NCBI RefSeq assembly: GCF_008929045.1
Contig: NZ_VFAH01000022.1
Location: forward strand, 1 to 64,000
Length of the DNA: 64,000 nt
Reading direction: 5' to 3'
Origin: Noviherbaspirillum aerium
GTDB lineage: Bacteria; Pseudomonadota; Gammaproteobacteria; Burkholderiales; Burkholderiaceae_D
Part shown: piece by piece, positions 43,493 to 53,164 of the stretch
How the letters are laid out: every line of letters begins with the position of its first letter
Numbering within the stretch: the stretch's first letter is position 1
Translations under genes and position numbers: made by a program
The notes under the pieces: generated by a model
What the model was told of the DNA's origin: nothing
Database searches by the model: none
The model's input: the letters and a program-made list of their open reading frames with translations, nothing else

Positions 43493-44101
43493 TCAGCTCG
43501 CCAGCAGTCTCCCCGCCATCAGCACCAGCACCGTCGGCAGCAGCCACTTCTTCAGCGGCGAAGCCCTGCCTTGCATGCCGCGCCCGATGCGTGCGGCCGC
43601 CAGTGCGTACATGCAGTCGAACGCGAAACCGACCAGTACCAGAATCGTACCTAGCCACAGGAATTGCGTCAGTACGGACCCCTGTGCGGGCGCGACGAAC
43701 TGCGGCAGGAACAGGCCGCAGAACAGCAGCGCCTTGGGGTTCATCAGGTTGGTGAGAAATCCGCGCAGGAAACAGGACCTTGCGGAGCTGTCGCTGCGCT
43801 CCGCCGCCGCGAGGCGCAGATCCGAGCGCAATACCTGCGCTGCCAGATACAACAGATAGGCCGCCCCGACCCAGCGTACGATGTCCAGCAGCACGGGGTG
43901 CGCCGCCATCAGCGCGGCGAGTCCGGCGCCCGACATCAGCACATGCAATCCGCGCGACAGCGCGATACCCAGGCTGGTCACCAGTGCCAGGCGCTTGCCG
44001 CGGGCGGCCCCGGTCGCAATCACCAGGGCCATGTCGGGACCAGGGAGAAGATAAACGGCCGCGAGCGCGGACAGATACAGCGGCAGGATGGCAAGTTCCA
44101 T
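43493..44101 (-). CDS. LysE/RhtB family exporter
   Basis: A 202-aa membrane protein; start at ATG 44101 (MELAILPLYLSALAAVYLLPG) gives the family N-terminus with the PGPDMALVIATGAARG signature. LTNLMNPKALLFCGLFLP follows. About six helices. It is divergent from an Lrp/AsnC regulator gene, a very common pairing in which the regulator senses the exported amino acid. Confidence 0.93.
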   Translation of the reverse strand: MELAILPLYLSALAAVYLLPGPDMALVIATGAARGKRLALVTSLGIALSRGLHVLMSGAGLAALMAAHPVLLDIVRWVGAAYLLYLAAQVLRSDLRLAAAERSDSSARSCFLRGFLTNLMNPKALLFCGLFLPQFVAPAQGSVLTQFLWLGTILVLVGFAFDCMYALAAARIGRGMQGRASPLKKWLLPTVLVLMAGRLLAS

Positions 44102-44230
44102 GGGAAGTTTTCCGTAAAGGGGAGGGGCAGCAATTACGGAAATTATGCTTGCGAGCGGCAATAATTTTCTTGCCATTTTCTTTTCACACCTGCTATTTTC
44201 AGCAAGAATCTCCTACCAGAAGACAGAAAA

Positions 44231-44722
44231 ATGGCAAAAGAATCTCAGCAAGAGCTGGATCGCACCGATCTTCGTATCCTGGAGCTGTTGCAGAAGGAAG
44301 GCCGCCTGACCAATGCACGGCTGGCCGAACATTTGCATTTGAGCGAGACACCGGTCTGGCGCCGCCTGCGCCGCCTGGAAGACGACGGATATATCACCGG
44401 GTACCAGGCCAACCTTGACCGGCGCAAGCTTGGTTTCGGACTGATCGCCTTTGTCCAGATCAACTTCGCCAATCACACCGGCGAGCAGCCCGCACAATTC
44501 GAACGCGCCATCCAGTCGATTCCGGAGATATTGTCGTGTCACAACGTCAGCGGCGAAGCGGATTATTACCTGCAGGTCGTCACGCGGGATCTCGAGGCGT
44601 ATGGCGAATTCGTCACCCATGTCCTGCGCAAGCTGCCGGGCGTGACGTCGATACGGTCCAGCCTGGCGATGCGCGAAATCAAGTCGACCTCGGCCCTTCC
44701 GATTTCCCGGACGCAAGGGTGA
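44231..44722 (+). CDS. Lrp/AsnC-family regulator
   Basis: A 163-aa regulator: N-terminal winged helix (LDRTDLRILELLQKEGRLTN, then HLHLSETPVWRRLRRLE) and a C-terminal RAM effector domain (CHNVSGEADYYLQVVTRDLE). Its start is 130 bp from the divergent LysE gene's start. It most likely controls that exporter in response to its amino-acid substrate. Confidence 0.95.
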   Translation: MAKESQQELDRTDLRILELLQKEGRLTNARLAEHLHLSETPVWRRLRRLEDDGYITGYQANLDRRKLGFGLIAFVQINFANHTGEQPAQFERAIQSIPEILSCHNVSGEADYYLQVVTRDLEAYGEFVTHVLRKLPGVTSIRSSLAMREIKSTSALPISRTQG

Positions 44723-44870
44723 GGTTTGCGTTCATGCGGATGCGCGCTGACGCAAGCAAGTCGGAACGAGTGCTTGTGCTGCCTCATGGAGCAGGTCGGC
44801 GCAGGCGTCTATGGTGTCTTCATGTACGGCATATGCTGATGCCGAACCAGGCAAACCATCGACTCCAGCC

Positions 44871-45140
44871 ATGGCGCACCAATCAATCAATGAACTGCTT
44901 GAACGCAAGGAAGTCCGCTTCCTGCTGGCCGCCGCCTGCGGTTTTCTCGCGGGGCAGGGGCTGTACCTGCTGATGAATGGCGTGCATGCGATGGATATCG
45001 TGCGCGGCGGCGGCGAACTTCTGCTGTGGGGCAGCCTCGCCATGCTGAACCTGGCGCGTGTTCATGGCCGCGGCATACCCGGCATCCGCCTGGCCATCTA
45101 TGTGGGTGCAGGCTTGATCGTGGCCAGCTGGCTGCGATGA
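44871..45140 (+). CDS. Small membrane protein coupled to a pyruvyl-transferase gene
   Basis: An 89-aa protein from ATG 44871 with two to three hydrophobic segments (FLLAAACGFLAGQGLYLLMN; LLLWGSLAMLNLARV; IRLAIYVGAGLIVASWLR). No family recognised. Its stop overlaps the start of the polysaccharide pyruvyl transferase-like gene (ATGA at 45137-45140), so the two are translationally coupled and may work together at the membrane. Function unknown. Confidence 0.72.
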   Translation: MAHQSINELLERKEVRFLLAAACGFLAGQGLYLLMNGVHAMDIVRGGGELLLWGSLAMLNLARVHGRGIPGIRLAIYVGAGLIVASWLR

Positions 45141-46384
45141 GCGGCAGCGCCTACTCCAACATTCCCACCATCATCTTCGGCGCCTTCGACCGCCACAACT
45201 TCGGCGACCTGATCTTCCCCCATGTATGGGAAGCGCTGGCGGGAGGAACCGATATCGTCCATGCCGGATTGGTCGAGCGCAACCTTGTGGCGCTTGGAGG
45301 ACACAAGGTGCATGCGATCGCGGACCTCGCCATCCGTTACCGGGATCAGCCGGTGCGTATCGTGCATGCCGGCGGCGAATTGCTGACCTGCGGTGCCTGG
45401 GAAGCGGCGGTGATGTCCTTGCCGGCCGATGAGGCGCAAGCGCTTGTGCGCCGCTTCGACGGCGATGCGCAGGCAACAGCCGCATGGGCTCGGGAACGCC
45501 TCAAGCTGCGGGCCTTCGCCCCCTATGTGGTGGGACGCTCTCTGTTTCCGCGCGCCCTCGCAATCCTGCACAATGCCGTTGGCGGCGCCGAACTGGATGC
45601 GCTAGGCGCAGCGATGCGCGTGGAAGTGCGGGAAAAGATGGCCGGCGCGGACGGTATTTCGGTGCGCGACCGGCGTACCCTGGCCCATCTGCAATCCTTT
45701 GGGCTGGCGGCCGAACTGGTGCCCGATCCTGCGGTGATGGTGGCCGAACTGTTCGGCAGCCGGATGCGCATACATGCCGCTGCCGGTGAGGTGCTGCAAT
45801 ACCGGCAGGCTTTTCCAGAAGGCTATCTCGCGCTGCAGTTCAGTGTCGATTTCGGCGACGACGCGACGCTTTCCACGCTTGCCGAGGAACTCGATCAATT
45901 CATCCGGCAGAGCGGCTGCGGCGTCGTCCTGTTCCGTGCCGGCGCCGCGCCATGGCATGACGGCATCGACGCATACCGGCGGCTGGCGATGCGCATGCAA
46001 AGCCCTGCCGTGCGCATCATGTCCTCGCTGCATCTCTGGGATATCTGCGCGCTGCTTGCGCATTGCCGCGCCTATGCCGGCAGCAGCTTGCATGGCCGCA
46101 TCGTAGCGGCGGCCTGCGCGCTGCCACGCGTTACCTTGTGCCGCAGCGATACCGGGAGCGGTTTCGCCAAACATGCCGCTTATGCCGACACATGGGAGGA
46201 TAGCCGGCAACAGGTGCTGGTTGAACCGGCGATGCTATGCCCCGTGCTCCTCGAGCGCATCCGCAGCGCACAAGTTGACTTCCCGCAACAGCAAGCAGCG
46301 GCGAAAAAACTGGCCTCGCTCTATCGGACGTATTTCGATACGCTGAAAATCCGGATCGATGGAGGCGCCGCACATCATCCATGA
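45137..46384 (+). CDS. Polysaccharide pyruvyl transferase family protein
   Basis: A 415-aa protein. The N-terminal FGAFDRHNFGDLIFPHVWEA block and the C-terminal GSSLHGRIVAAACALP match the polysaccharide pyruvyl transferase (CsaB/WcaK) superfamily, which adds pyruvate ketals to cell-surface sugars. The middle has DGISVRDRRTLAHLQ and VPDPAVMVAELFG, as in the family. Start fixed by the ATGA overlap with the small membrane gene. No other surface-polysaccharide genes are nearby, so the acceptor is unknown. Confidence 0.88.
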   Translation: MSGSAYSNIPTIIFGAFDRHNFGDLIFPHVWEALAGGTDIVHAGLVERNLVALGGHKVHAIADLAIRYRDQPVRIVHAGGELLTCGAWEAAVMSLPADEAQALVRRFDGDAQATAAWARERLKLRAFAPYVVGRSLFPRALAILHNAVGGAELDALGAAMRVEVREKMAGADGISVRDRRTLAHLQSFGLAAELVPDPAVMVAELFGSRMRIHAAAGEVLQYRQAFPEGYLALQFSVDFGDDATLSTLAEELDQFIRQSGCGVVLFRAGAAPWHDGIDAYRRLAMRMQSPAVRIMSSLHLWDICALLAHCRAYAGSSLHGRIVAAACALPRVTLCRSDTGSGFAKHAAYADTWEDSRQQVLVEPAMLCPVLLERIRSAQVDFPQQQAAAKKLASLYRTYFDTLKIRIDGGAAHHP

Positions 46385-46442
46385 TGCAAGGTGCGCACTA
46401 CCTCAATTTGCAAGCTGATGAAGCGGGCACTGCGCGACAACG

Positions 46443-46721
46443 TCAGCCGCTCACCAGTTTCACCTGTCCCACCCGACCGCGGCGTCTTTCATGACCGAAA
46501 TGGGAAGCCATCGCCGCGTCGTCCCGGGATGCGGAGACGTCAATGACACTGTCGACCTCCCATAACTGTTCGGCCATCGCGCGCACCTTGCACGCTTCGC
46601 TGCTCAGGCTTTTTTCGACATGCACGCCGAGTGCGCCGGCTTTCATGGCTTCGGCCTCGAGCAGGCTTGCCAGTGTGCACAGATGTTCGGCAATGCTGCG
46701 GGTACGGAGGGATTTTGACAT
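46443..46721 (-). CDS. Hypothetical protein, 92 aa
   Basis: A small helical protein (MSKSLRTRSIAEHLCTLASL, EAEAMKAGALGVHVEKSL). No motif recognised. GGAAG lies upstream of ATG 46721. Codon use is plausible but support is limited. It is convergent with the pyruvyl-transferase gene. It could be a small regulatory or stress protein; no function is proposed. Confidence 0.55.
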   Translation of the reverse strand: MSKSLRTRSIAEHLCTLASLLEAEAMKAGALGVHVEKSLSSEACKVRAMAEQLWEVDSVIDVSASRDDAAMASHFGHERRRGRVGQVKLVSG

Positions 46722-47006
46722 CGCGGCTTCCTTTCATGCAAAAACAAGATCTGCCCTGATGCTCGCTCGCACCTGCAACAGCAGATCACTTAGGTGGCAT
46801 ACCGGTGCGCTCTTGCGCTGCAACGCACTGGTGCGCAAAGCTTCCGTCAGGCATGAATCCGCATTGTATTGATACATGAAATCACGCTACCGGTGCATCA
46901 ACGCGGACCCAAGCTGACGGATTTTCCTGAGTGCATGCGAATGCAAGCACCGTGCCCTGATGTGTCAAGCTGACGAACTATCTGTTGACCGGTTGATCAT
47001 ATCGGC
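46722..47006. other. Intergenic, nothing recognised
   Basis: 285 bases between divergent genes; contains the asmA-like promoter. Nothing distinctive seen. Confidence 0.4.
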
Positions 47007-49052
47007 ATGGGACGCGTATTGAAAATTCTCGGCGGAAGCATTGCAGCGATCATCGCGCTGCTGGTGCTTGCGCTCGTGCTGCTCGCCAACATGGACATGA
47101 ACCGTTTTAAGCCATGGATCAACGAGCGCGTCAGCGCGGCGACCGGCCGCGAGTTCGCCATCAACGGCGATCTGTCGGTGAGCTGGGAGAGGCCGAAGGC
47201 GGTCGAAGGCTGGCAGCGATTCATCCCGTGGCCGCATGTCAATGCGAAGGACATTACTTTCTCCAATCCCGACTGGGCCACCACGGGCAAGAACATGGCT
47301 ACTGTCGGCGAAGTCGATTTCCAGCTCAATCCCGTGGCGCTGTTGAAGAAAACCGTCAGCCTGCACGCGGCCACCATCAAGGATGCGAAAGTCGCGCTGG
47401 AACATGACGACGGCGACCGCAACAACTGGACCTTCGCCAAGAACGAAGAAGACAAGAACAAGCCGTCGACATGGCAGTTTGCAGTCGACGGGCTAGACCT
47501 CGCCGGCACCGAGGTTCGCTATGTCGATCCGGGCAAGAAGGCCGATGTGAACACGCAGATCGAAACCGACCAGGACGGCAGCATGGTATGGAAGGCGGCA
47601 GGCAAGTTCAACGGAGAAAAGCTGACCGGCAACGGCAAGGCCGGCTCGCTGCTGTCGCTGCGCGAGAAGAATGTGCGCTATCCGGTGAGTGCGGTCGTCA
47701 AGGTGGGCGAGACCACGGTCACGGCGGACGGCACTCTCACCGACCCGTCGACCCTGAGCGAGCTCGACCTCAACATGAAGGTGCTCGGGGCCAGCATGGC
47801 CGACCTGTTCCCGTTGAGCGGCGTGCTGCTGCCCAATACGCCGAAGTTTTCCACCGAAGGCCGGGTGGTCGGCAAGTTCACCCCCGGCGCCATGGTGTTC
47901 CGCTACGAGAAGTTCAAGGGCAAGGTGGGTGACAGCGACATCGGCGGAACGCTGGAATACAAGCAGCAGCAGCCGCGTCCGTTGCTGAGCGGCGAAGTCG
48001 TCTCCAACTATCTCAACATCAGCGACCTCGGCGCCCTGATCGGCACCGACGAGAACGACAAGAAGGAAAACGCTTCCGAGGTCAAGCAGCCGCCGGACAA
48101 GGTGCTGCCGGTATCGCCGTTCAAGACCGAGCGCTGGCGGAAGATGGATGTGCAGGTCACCTTCACTGGCAAGAAAATCATCAAGGACAAGAACCTGCCG
48201 ATCGACAATCTGCACACCAAGGTCGAGATGAAGGATGGCGTGCTCGGTCTCGCGCCGCTCAATTTCGGCGTCGCCGGCGGCAAGCTGACCACCGAGCTGC
48301 ATATCGACGGCCGCAACGATCCGGCCAAGGCGCGCATGCAGGTCGCCGCGCGCGGACTCAAGCTCAAGCAGATGTTCCCCGGCGTCCAGTCGATGCGCGC
48401 CAGCCTTGGCGAACTCAACGGCAATGCGCAGATGACGGCCTCGGGCAACTCGATCGCGACACTGCTTGCCTCCTCCAACGGCGAAGTCAAATCGGTGATC
48501 ACCCAGGGCAGCGTCAGCAAGTTCATCCTCGAAGCCATGGGCCTCAATGTCGGCAGCGCCGTGATCGCCAAGGTATTCGGCGACCGCCAGGTGCAGCTCA
48601 ACTGCATGGCTGCCGACTTCGGCATCAAGGACGGACTGATGGAGTCGCGCACCTTCGTGGTCGATACCCAGGATGCCACCATACTCGTCGACGGCACCAT
48701 CAATTTCGACAATGAAAAAATGGATCTGAAGATCAATCCCGAGAGCAAGGGGATCCGCATCATTTCCTTGCGCACGCCCTTGTATGTCCAGGGAACATTC
48801 AAGGAGCCGGATGTCGGCCTCGACAAGGGCGTGCTGGCCATGAAGGCAGGCGCAGCTGTGGCGCTCGGCACGCTTGCCGCACCGCTGGCATCCTTGCTTG
48901 CGCTGATCAATCCCGGTCCGGGCGAGGAAGTGCCATGCGGCCACCTGATTGCCGACGCCAGCAAGAAGCCGGTAGCACCTGCGCCGGGAAAGAAAGCGCC
49001 GACCACGGCGCAGCAGAAGGTGGAAGAAGGGCAGGCGACTTCCGGCCGCTGA
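47007..49052 (+). CDS. AsmA family protein
   Basis: A 681-aa protein with one N-terminal membrane anchor (GGSIAAIIALLVLALVLLAN) followed by a long beta-rich periplasmic part with the AsmA N-terminal blocks (WINERVSAATGREFAINGDL; SNPDWATTGKNMATVGEVDF) and the conserved C-terminal AsmA domain (GSVSKFILEAMGLNVGSAVI). AsmA-like proteins bridge the periplasm and are linked to phospholipid transport to the outer membrane. Start at ATG 47007. Monocistronic, or read together with the thioesterase gene 117 bp downstream. Confidence 0.93.
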   Translation: MGRVLKILGGSIAAIIALLVLALVLLANMDMNRFKPWINERVSAATGREFAINGDLSVSWERPKAVEGWQRFIPWPHVNAKDITFSNPDWATTGKNMATVGEVDFQLNPVALLKKTVSLHAATIKDAKVALEHDDGDRNNWTFAKNEEDKNKPSTWQFAVDGLDLAGTEVRYVDPGKKADVNTQIETDQDGSMVWKAAGKFNGEKLTGNGKAGSLLSLREKNVRYPVSAVVKVGETTVTADGTLTDPSTLSELDLNMKVLGASMADLFPLSGVLLPNTPKFSTEGRVVGKFTPGAMVFRYEKFKGKVGDSDIGGTLEYKQQQPRPLLSGEVVSNYLNISDLGALIGTDENDKKENASEVKQPPDKVLPVSPFKTERWRKMDVQVTFTGKKIIKDKNLPIDNLHTKVEMKDGVLGLAPLNFGVAGGKLTTELHIDGRNDPAKARMQVAARGLKLKQMFPGVQSMRASLGELNGNAQMTASGNSIATLLASSNGEVKSVITQGSVSKFILEAMGLNVGSAVIAKVFGDRQVQLNCMAADFGIKDGLMESRTFVVDTQDATILVDGTINFDNEKMDLKINPESKGIRIISLRTPLYVQGTFKEPDVGLDKGVLAMKAGAAVALGTLAAPLASLLALINPGPGEEVPCGHLIADASKKPVAPAPGKKAPTTAQQKVEEGQATSGR

Positions 49053-49169
49053 TCAATGCTTGGGAGCCAAAGGTGCCGGAACGTACCGCGCCCCTTGCTG
49101 CAATGCATCAATCGAGCGGGTACAATGCGGGCACCGCGCAGCATGCGCCGTTCCCGATTCCGACTCATC

Positions 49170-49613
49170 ATGGCCCGCCTCAAACTCGAATTTCCCGAAG
49201 ACCAGTATTACTATTCCACTCACCTTACCGTTCGCGTCACCGACATCAACGGCGCCAATCATCTTGGCAACGACTCGATGATTTCCATGATCTCCGAGGC
49301 CCGCGCCCGCTTCCTGTTCGACTTCGGCATCGAGGAAACCCAGGACGACGGCGTCGGCATCATCGTCACCGATCTGGCCACCACCTACAAGACGGAGGCC
49401 CACGCGCGCGACCAGCTGCTGTTCGAAGTGGGCGTCATGGATTTCAACAAGTACGGCGGCGACATTACCTTCCGCATCACGCGTCCGCGCGACAATGTCC
49501 TGGTCGCGATGGCGAAGTCCGGCTTTGTTTTCTTCAACTATAAACAAGGCCGCGTGGTGCCGATGCCGGAAGCTTTCCACCGCAAGTTCGAGCGCGTCAA
49601 CTGGGCTTCCTGA
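49170..49613 (+). CDS. Hotdog-fold acyl-CoA thioesterase-like protein
   Basis: A 147-aa protein. ATG 49170 gives a normal hotdog N-terminus. HLGNDSMISMISEARARFLF is the central helix signature of 4-hydroxybenzoyl-CoA-type thioesterases, followed by the strands VTDLATTYKTEAHARDQL and NKYGGDITFRI. It probably hydrolyses a small acyl-CoA; the substrate is unknown. Located between the AsmA and multidrug-efflux genes with no obvious functional link. Confidence 0.88.
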   Translation: MARLKLEFPEDQYYYSTHLTVRVTDINGANHLGNDSMISMISEARARFLFDFGIEETQDDGVGIIVTDLATTYKTEAHARDQLLFEVGVMDFNKYGGDITFRITRPRDNVLVAMAKSGFVFFNYKQGRVVPMPEAFHRKFERVNWAS

Positions 49614-49711
49614 AGAGGGAGCCGCCGAGGGAGAGAACCAAGCGCCGCCGGTTCGGGTCCACCCGTAGTACTGCCGGCGCAACCGGCAAAATAATTTTCC
49701 CGTACCCCGCC

Positions 49712-51004
49712 ATGAGAACAACAGACCAAGGCCCCACCACCGTTGCCAACGATCTCCGGCCAGTATCGCCGCAGCTGCCGATGCCGGCATCGGGCGGGCT
49801 GGCATTCCTGCTGGCGGCGCTGGCGATGCTCGGCCCGTTTTCCGTCGACACTTACCTCCCCGCATTCCCCGCCATCGAAGCCAGCCTGCACACCACGCCG
49901 CTCCAGGTGCAGCAGACGCTGACGGCCTACATGTTTTCCTTTGCGGTGATGATCCTGTGGCACGGCGCGCTTTCCGACGCCTTCGGACGGCGCAACATCA
50001 TCCTTGGATCGCTTGCCGTATTCTGCGTCGCTTCTCTTGGTTGCGCCGCGGTGCACAGCATCGAGTACCTGTGGGCATTCCGGGTGCTGCAGGGTATTTC
50101 GGCCGGCGCGGGCGTGGTGATCGGCAGGGCCATCATCCGCGACATGTATTCCGGGCCGGATGCGGCGCGCCTGCTGTCGCTGGTCACGATGATCTTTTCC
50201 GTCGCGCCGGCGATTGCTCCCATTCTCGGCGGCTGGATTGTCAAGATCCTCGACTGGCGTTCGATTTTCCTGTTCCTGTTCCTCTATACCGCGCTGCTGA
50301 TCTGGGCCTGCTACAAAAGACTGCCGGAAAGTCTGCCGGCGCACCTGCGCCAGCCGTTCAGCCCGCATGTGCTGATGACAAATTACCGGCGCGTGTTCGG
50401 CTCGCCGCTGTTCCATCTGAAGGCCGGCACGGTGGCCTTCAATTTCGCCGGGCTGTTCCTGTATGTGGCGGCGGCGCCGGTCTTCCTGACGCAGCATCTC
50501 GGGCTCGGCCCCGACCAGTTCGCATGGCAGTTCGTGCCCACGGTGGCCGGCATCTTCCTCGGCGCGCTGACGGTCAACCGCCTCGCGGGCAGCATTGCGG
50601 TAGGGCGCCAGGTATTGTTCGGCTTTGCCTTCCTGATCGGCGCCGGCATCTTCAATGTGGCGTATCACGCCTTCCTGCCGCCGGCATTGCCATGGTCGGT
50701 GATGCCGCTGTTCTTTTATGCATTCGGCATGTCGGTGGTGGCGCCCGGAGTGACGCTGCTGGTACTCGATCTGTTTCCTGACATTCGCGGACTGACTGCA
50801 TCATGCCAGTCCTTTACTCAAACCATGCTGGCGGCCGTGGTATCGGGCGTGGTGGCGCCGTTCCTGTCGCATTCGGTGCTGTGGCTCGCCGCCGGGCAGC
50901 TTGCATTCGCGGTGATCGCATTGTGCCTGTGGCTGGGCGGGCGCTCCTATCACCATGCGCACAAGGACAGCGTCAATGCATGGGAAACCGTGCCGGTGGA
51001 GTAA
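49712..51004 (+). CDS. Bcr/CflA-type drug-resistance MFS transporter
   Basis: A 430-aa protein with 12 predicted helices. Bcr/CflA marks: LGPFSVDTYLPAFPAIEASL in TM1 and GALSDAFGRRNIILG, the MFS motif A, after TM2; also GISAGAGVVIGRAIIRDMY. It exports small hydrophobic drugs or dipeptide-like compounds by proton antiport; the substrate is unknown. A 65-75 bp repeat begins 12 bases after its stop. Confidence 0.93.
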   Translation: MRTTDQGPTTVANDLRPVSPQLPMPASGGLAFLLAALAMLGPFSVDTYLPAFPAIEASLHTTPLQVQQTLTAYMFSFAVMILWHGALSDAFGRRNIILGSLAVFCVASLGCAAVHSIEYLWAFRVLQGISAGAGVVIGRAIIRDMYSGPDAARLLSLVTMIFSVAPAIAPILGGWIVKILDWRSIFLFLFLYTALLIWACYKRLPESLPAHLRQPFSPHVLMTNYRRVFGSPLFHLKAGTVAFNFAGLFLYVAAAPVFLTQHLGLGPDQFAWQFVPTVAGIFLGALTVNRLAGSIAVGRQVLFGFAFLIGAGIFNVAYHAFLPPALPWSVMPLFFYAFGMSVVAPGVTLLVLDLFPDIRGLTASCQSFTQTMLAAVVSGVVAPFLSHSVLWLAAGQLAFAVIALCLWLGGRSYHHAHKDSVNAWETVPVE

Positions 51005-51015
51005 GAGCGTATTAG

Positions 51016-51090
51016 AATGCCGCTTGCCACGTTGCACCTCATTGCCTTGCATCGGTACTGTCTTCGTCGGTGCCCCTTGCATTCGGCATT
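51016..51090 (+). repeat. Second dispersed repeat, copy 1
   Basis: Identical to the copy at 58719 at 56 of the first 65 positions (for example AATGCCGCTTGC, CGTTGCACCTC and CCTTGC). Its conserved part ends 31 bases before the MOSC start codon. Confidence 0.7.
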
Positions 51091-51111
51091 CCGATACCCG
51101 CTACAAGTCCC

Positions 51112-51657
51112 ATGACCGTGAACCTGAGAGAACTGTCGAGCCGCTTTCCACACACTGGAAGGATAGAGGGAATTTATGTGCGTCCAACAAGGCGAGGCGA
51201 AACACGGCGGCTGGAACAGGCTCTTGCGATTACCGATCGCGGCTTGCAGGATGATCACATCGCGGCCCGCTCGAAAGGCGGCAAGCGGCAGATCACGCTG
51301 CTGCAGGCAGAGCATCTGCCAGTCATTGCCTCGCTCGCCGGCATGGCATGCGTCGATCCCGCATTGCTTCGCCGGAACCTGGTGATTGCCGGGCTGAATC
51401 TGATGGCGGCGCGCAGCCTGTTCAACGACACGCCGCTGGTGCTTTGCCTGGGAGACGAGGTGAAACTGTCGCTCACCGGTTCCTGTGATCCATGTTCACG
51501 CATGGAAGACATGCTCGGTCCCGGCGGCTACAACGCGATGCGCGGCCATGGCGGCGTGACAGCGCGCGTATTGAACGGCGGGGTGCTCCGCGTCGGCGAT
51601 GCGGTGCGCTGCATGCCTGCAGGCCCCGGAAGCCATATTGTCGATATTTCCAGATGA
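51112..51657 (+). CDS. MOSC domain protein
   Basis: A 181-aa single-domain MOSC protein (ATG 51112). Family blocks: GRIEGIYVRPTRRGETRRLE, HIAARSKGGKRQITLLQAEH, and SLTGSCDPCSRMEDMLGPGG, with the conserved Cys. MOSC proteins bind molybdenum cofactor or carry sulfur; YiiM-like members detoxify N-hydroxylated bases. Substrate unknown. The 5' untranslated region is largely the dispersed repeat. Confidence 0.92.
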   Translation: MTVNLRELSSRFPHTGRIEGIYVRPTRRGETRRLEQALAITDRGLQDDHIAARSKGGKRQITLLQAEHLPVIASLAGMACVDPALLRRNLVIAGLNLMAARSLFNDTPLVLCLGDEVKLSLTGSCDPCSRMEDMLGPGGYNAMRGHGGVTARVLNGGVLRVGDAVRCMPAGPGSHIVDISR

Positions 51658-51718
51658 AGTGAAACTGTCGGCAGCGCGGCGACTCTACAGCACATTGATG
51701 TTGAAGCGGGTTATCGCA

Positions 51719-51919
51719 ATGAGAGTACAGGTCTTCCATGAACAGCCCAACGGCAGCCGCACCGACTTCGGTGTCTACGAATTGACGCACATGCCGCCGA
51801 TTGCTGAACCTTTTCCGATCAACAGCCAGACTTTCTATCTCGCAAAGGCCTATTTCGGGCCTGACGATACCGGGATGTATGAATTGATCCTGGAAGGCGA
51901 GCCGCACGCGGTGCAGTAG
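51719..51919 (+). CDS. Hypothetical protein, 66 aa
   Basis: A short beta-rich protein (MRVQVFHEQPNGSRTDFG, then FYLAKAYFGPDDTGMYEL). No signal or motif recognised. It lies 61 bases behind the MOSC gene on the same strand and may share its transcript. Codon use looks normal. Function unknown. Confidence 0.6.
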   Translation: MRVQVFHEQPNGSRTDFGVYELTHMPPIAEPFPINSQTFYLAKAYFGPDDTGMYELILEGEPHAVQ

Positions 51920-52003
51920 TCCAGCCGTGGATGCCTCCGGCTGCGGAAGCAGGAGCGGGCGCTCTTGCGCATCTTCACGCCCGCCGTTTCTTGCTGGCTG
52001 AAT

Positions 52004-53164
52004 TCAAAACAGGTCGAGCTGTCCGCCGTCGCGTCCGCCGGCAGCATGGCGGCGTGGCGGGACGGTCACGGGACGCCTGAAGGCGGAATCATCCAGCCTG
52101 GCAAAGCCGTCGGCCCGCTTGTCCAGGCCGAGGCGCATGAGCAGCTTGTCAAAGCGCTGCCGGATCATGTCCGCCCATATGCCTTCGCCGCGCATGCGAG
52201 TGCTGAAATCGGCGTCGTAATCCTTACCGCCGCGCATGTCCCTGATGCGGTTCAGCACGCGTTGCGCCCTTTCCGGGAAATGCGCCTGCAGCCATTGCTG
52301 GAACAGCGGATTCACTTCCCACGGCAGGCGCAGCACGATGTAACTTGCGCTGACGGCGCCCGCTTCGGCAGAGGCAATCAGAATGCGTTCCAGGTCGGGC
52401 TCGGTAATGAAGGGAATCACCGGCGCAATGCTGACGCCCACCGGGATGCCGGCATCTGTCAGCGTGCGTATCGTGCGCAGCCGTCTGGCGGGCACCGTCG
52501 CGCGCGGCTCCAGCGTGCGCGCAATTGCCGGGTCCAGCGTCGTGATCGTCATTGCCACCACTGCCTGGCGCTTTGCGGCCATCGGCGCCAGCAGGTCGAT
52601 ATCGCGCTCCACCAGCGAGGACTTGGTGATCAGCGCCAGCGGATGCTCGCATTCCTGCAGCACTTCCAGGATGCGCCGCGTGAGTTTCAAATCCCGTTCG
52701 CATGGCTGATAGGCATCGGTGTTGACACCGATGGCAATCGGCTCGGGCACGTAAGAAGACGCCGCCAGCTCGCGCCGCAGCAGTTCCGGCGCGTTCGCCT
52801 TGGCGAAGACTTGCGTCTCGAAGTCGAGACCGGGCGACAGGCCGAGATAGCTGTGCGAAGGCCTGGCGAAGCAATAGATGCATCCATGTTCGCAGCCGCG
52901 GTACGGATTGAGTGAAACGTTGAACGGAATGTCGGGCGATGCATTGCGTGTCAGGATTGTCTTTGCCTGCTCCTCGAAAATCCGCGTACCCGGCGTGCCC
53001 GGCGGTGCATCGTCATCTTCGCTGCGCCATCCGTCGTCGACGGCCGTGCGCAGCAGCACTTGGTGCCGTCCCTGCAGGTTCGATACCGCTCCGCGTCCCT
53101 TGTGCGGTGTCGGCGCCTGCGGCATCAGGCTCTCATGGTTTGCACCGGCATTCTGCTTGGGCAT
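52004..53164 (-). CDS. PA0069-family radical SAM protein
   Basis: A 386-aa radical SAM enzyme of the SplB/PA0069 type. The [4Fe-4S] cluster motif is CxxxCxxC (NPYRGCEHGCIYCFARPSH), preceded by GRGAVSNLQGRHQ. VNTDAYQPCERDLKLTR and VGVSIAPVIPF follow. The family is widespread but its reaction is unknown; resemblance to spore photoproduct lyase suggests radical repair or modification. Ends DGGQLDLF. Monocistronic. Confidence 0.94.
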   Translation of the reverse strand: MPKQNAGANHESLMPQAPTPHKGRGAVSNLQGRHQVLLRTAVDDGWRSEDDDAPPGTPGTRIFEEQAKTILTRNASPDIPFNVSLNPYRGCEHGCIYCFARPSHSYLGLSPGLDFETQVFAKANAPELLRRELAASSYVPEPIAIGVNTDAYQPCERDLKLTRRILEVLQECEHPLALITKSSLVERDIDLLAPMAAKRQAVVAMTITTLDPAIARTLEPRATVPARRLRTIRTLTDAGIPVGVSIAPVIPFITEPDLERILIASAEAGAVSASYIVLRLPWEVNPLFQQWLQAHFPERAQRVLNRIRDMRGGKDYDADFSTRMRGEGIWADMIRQRFDKLLMRLGLDKRADGFARLDDSAFRRPVTVPPRRHAAGGRDGGQLDLF

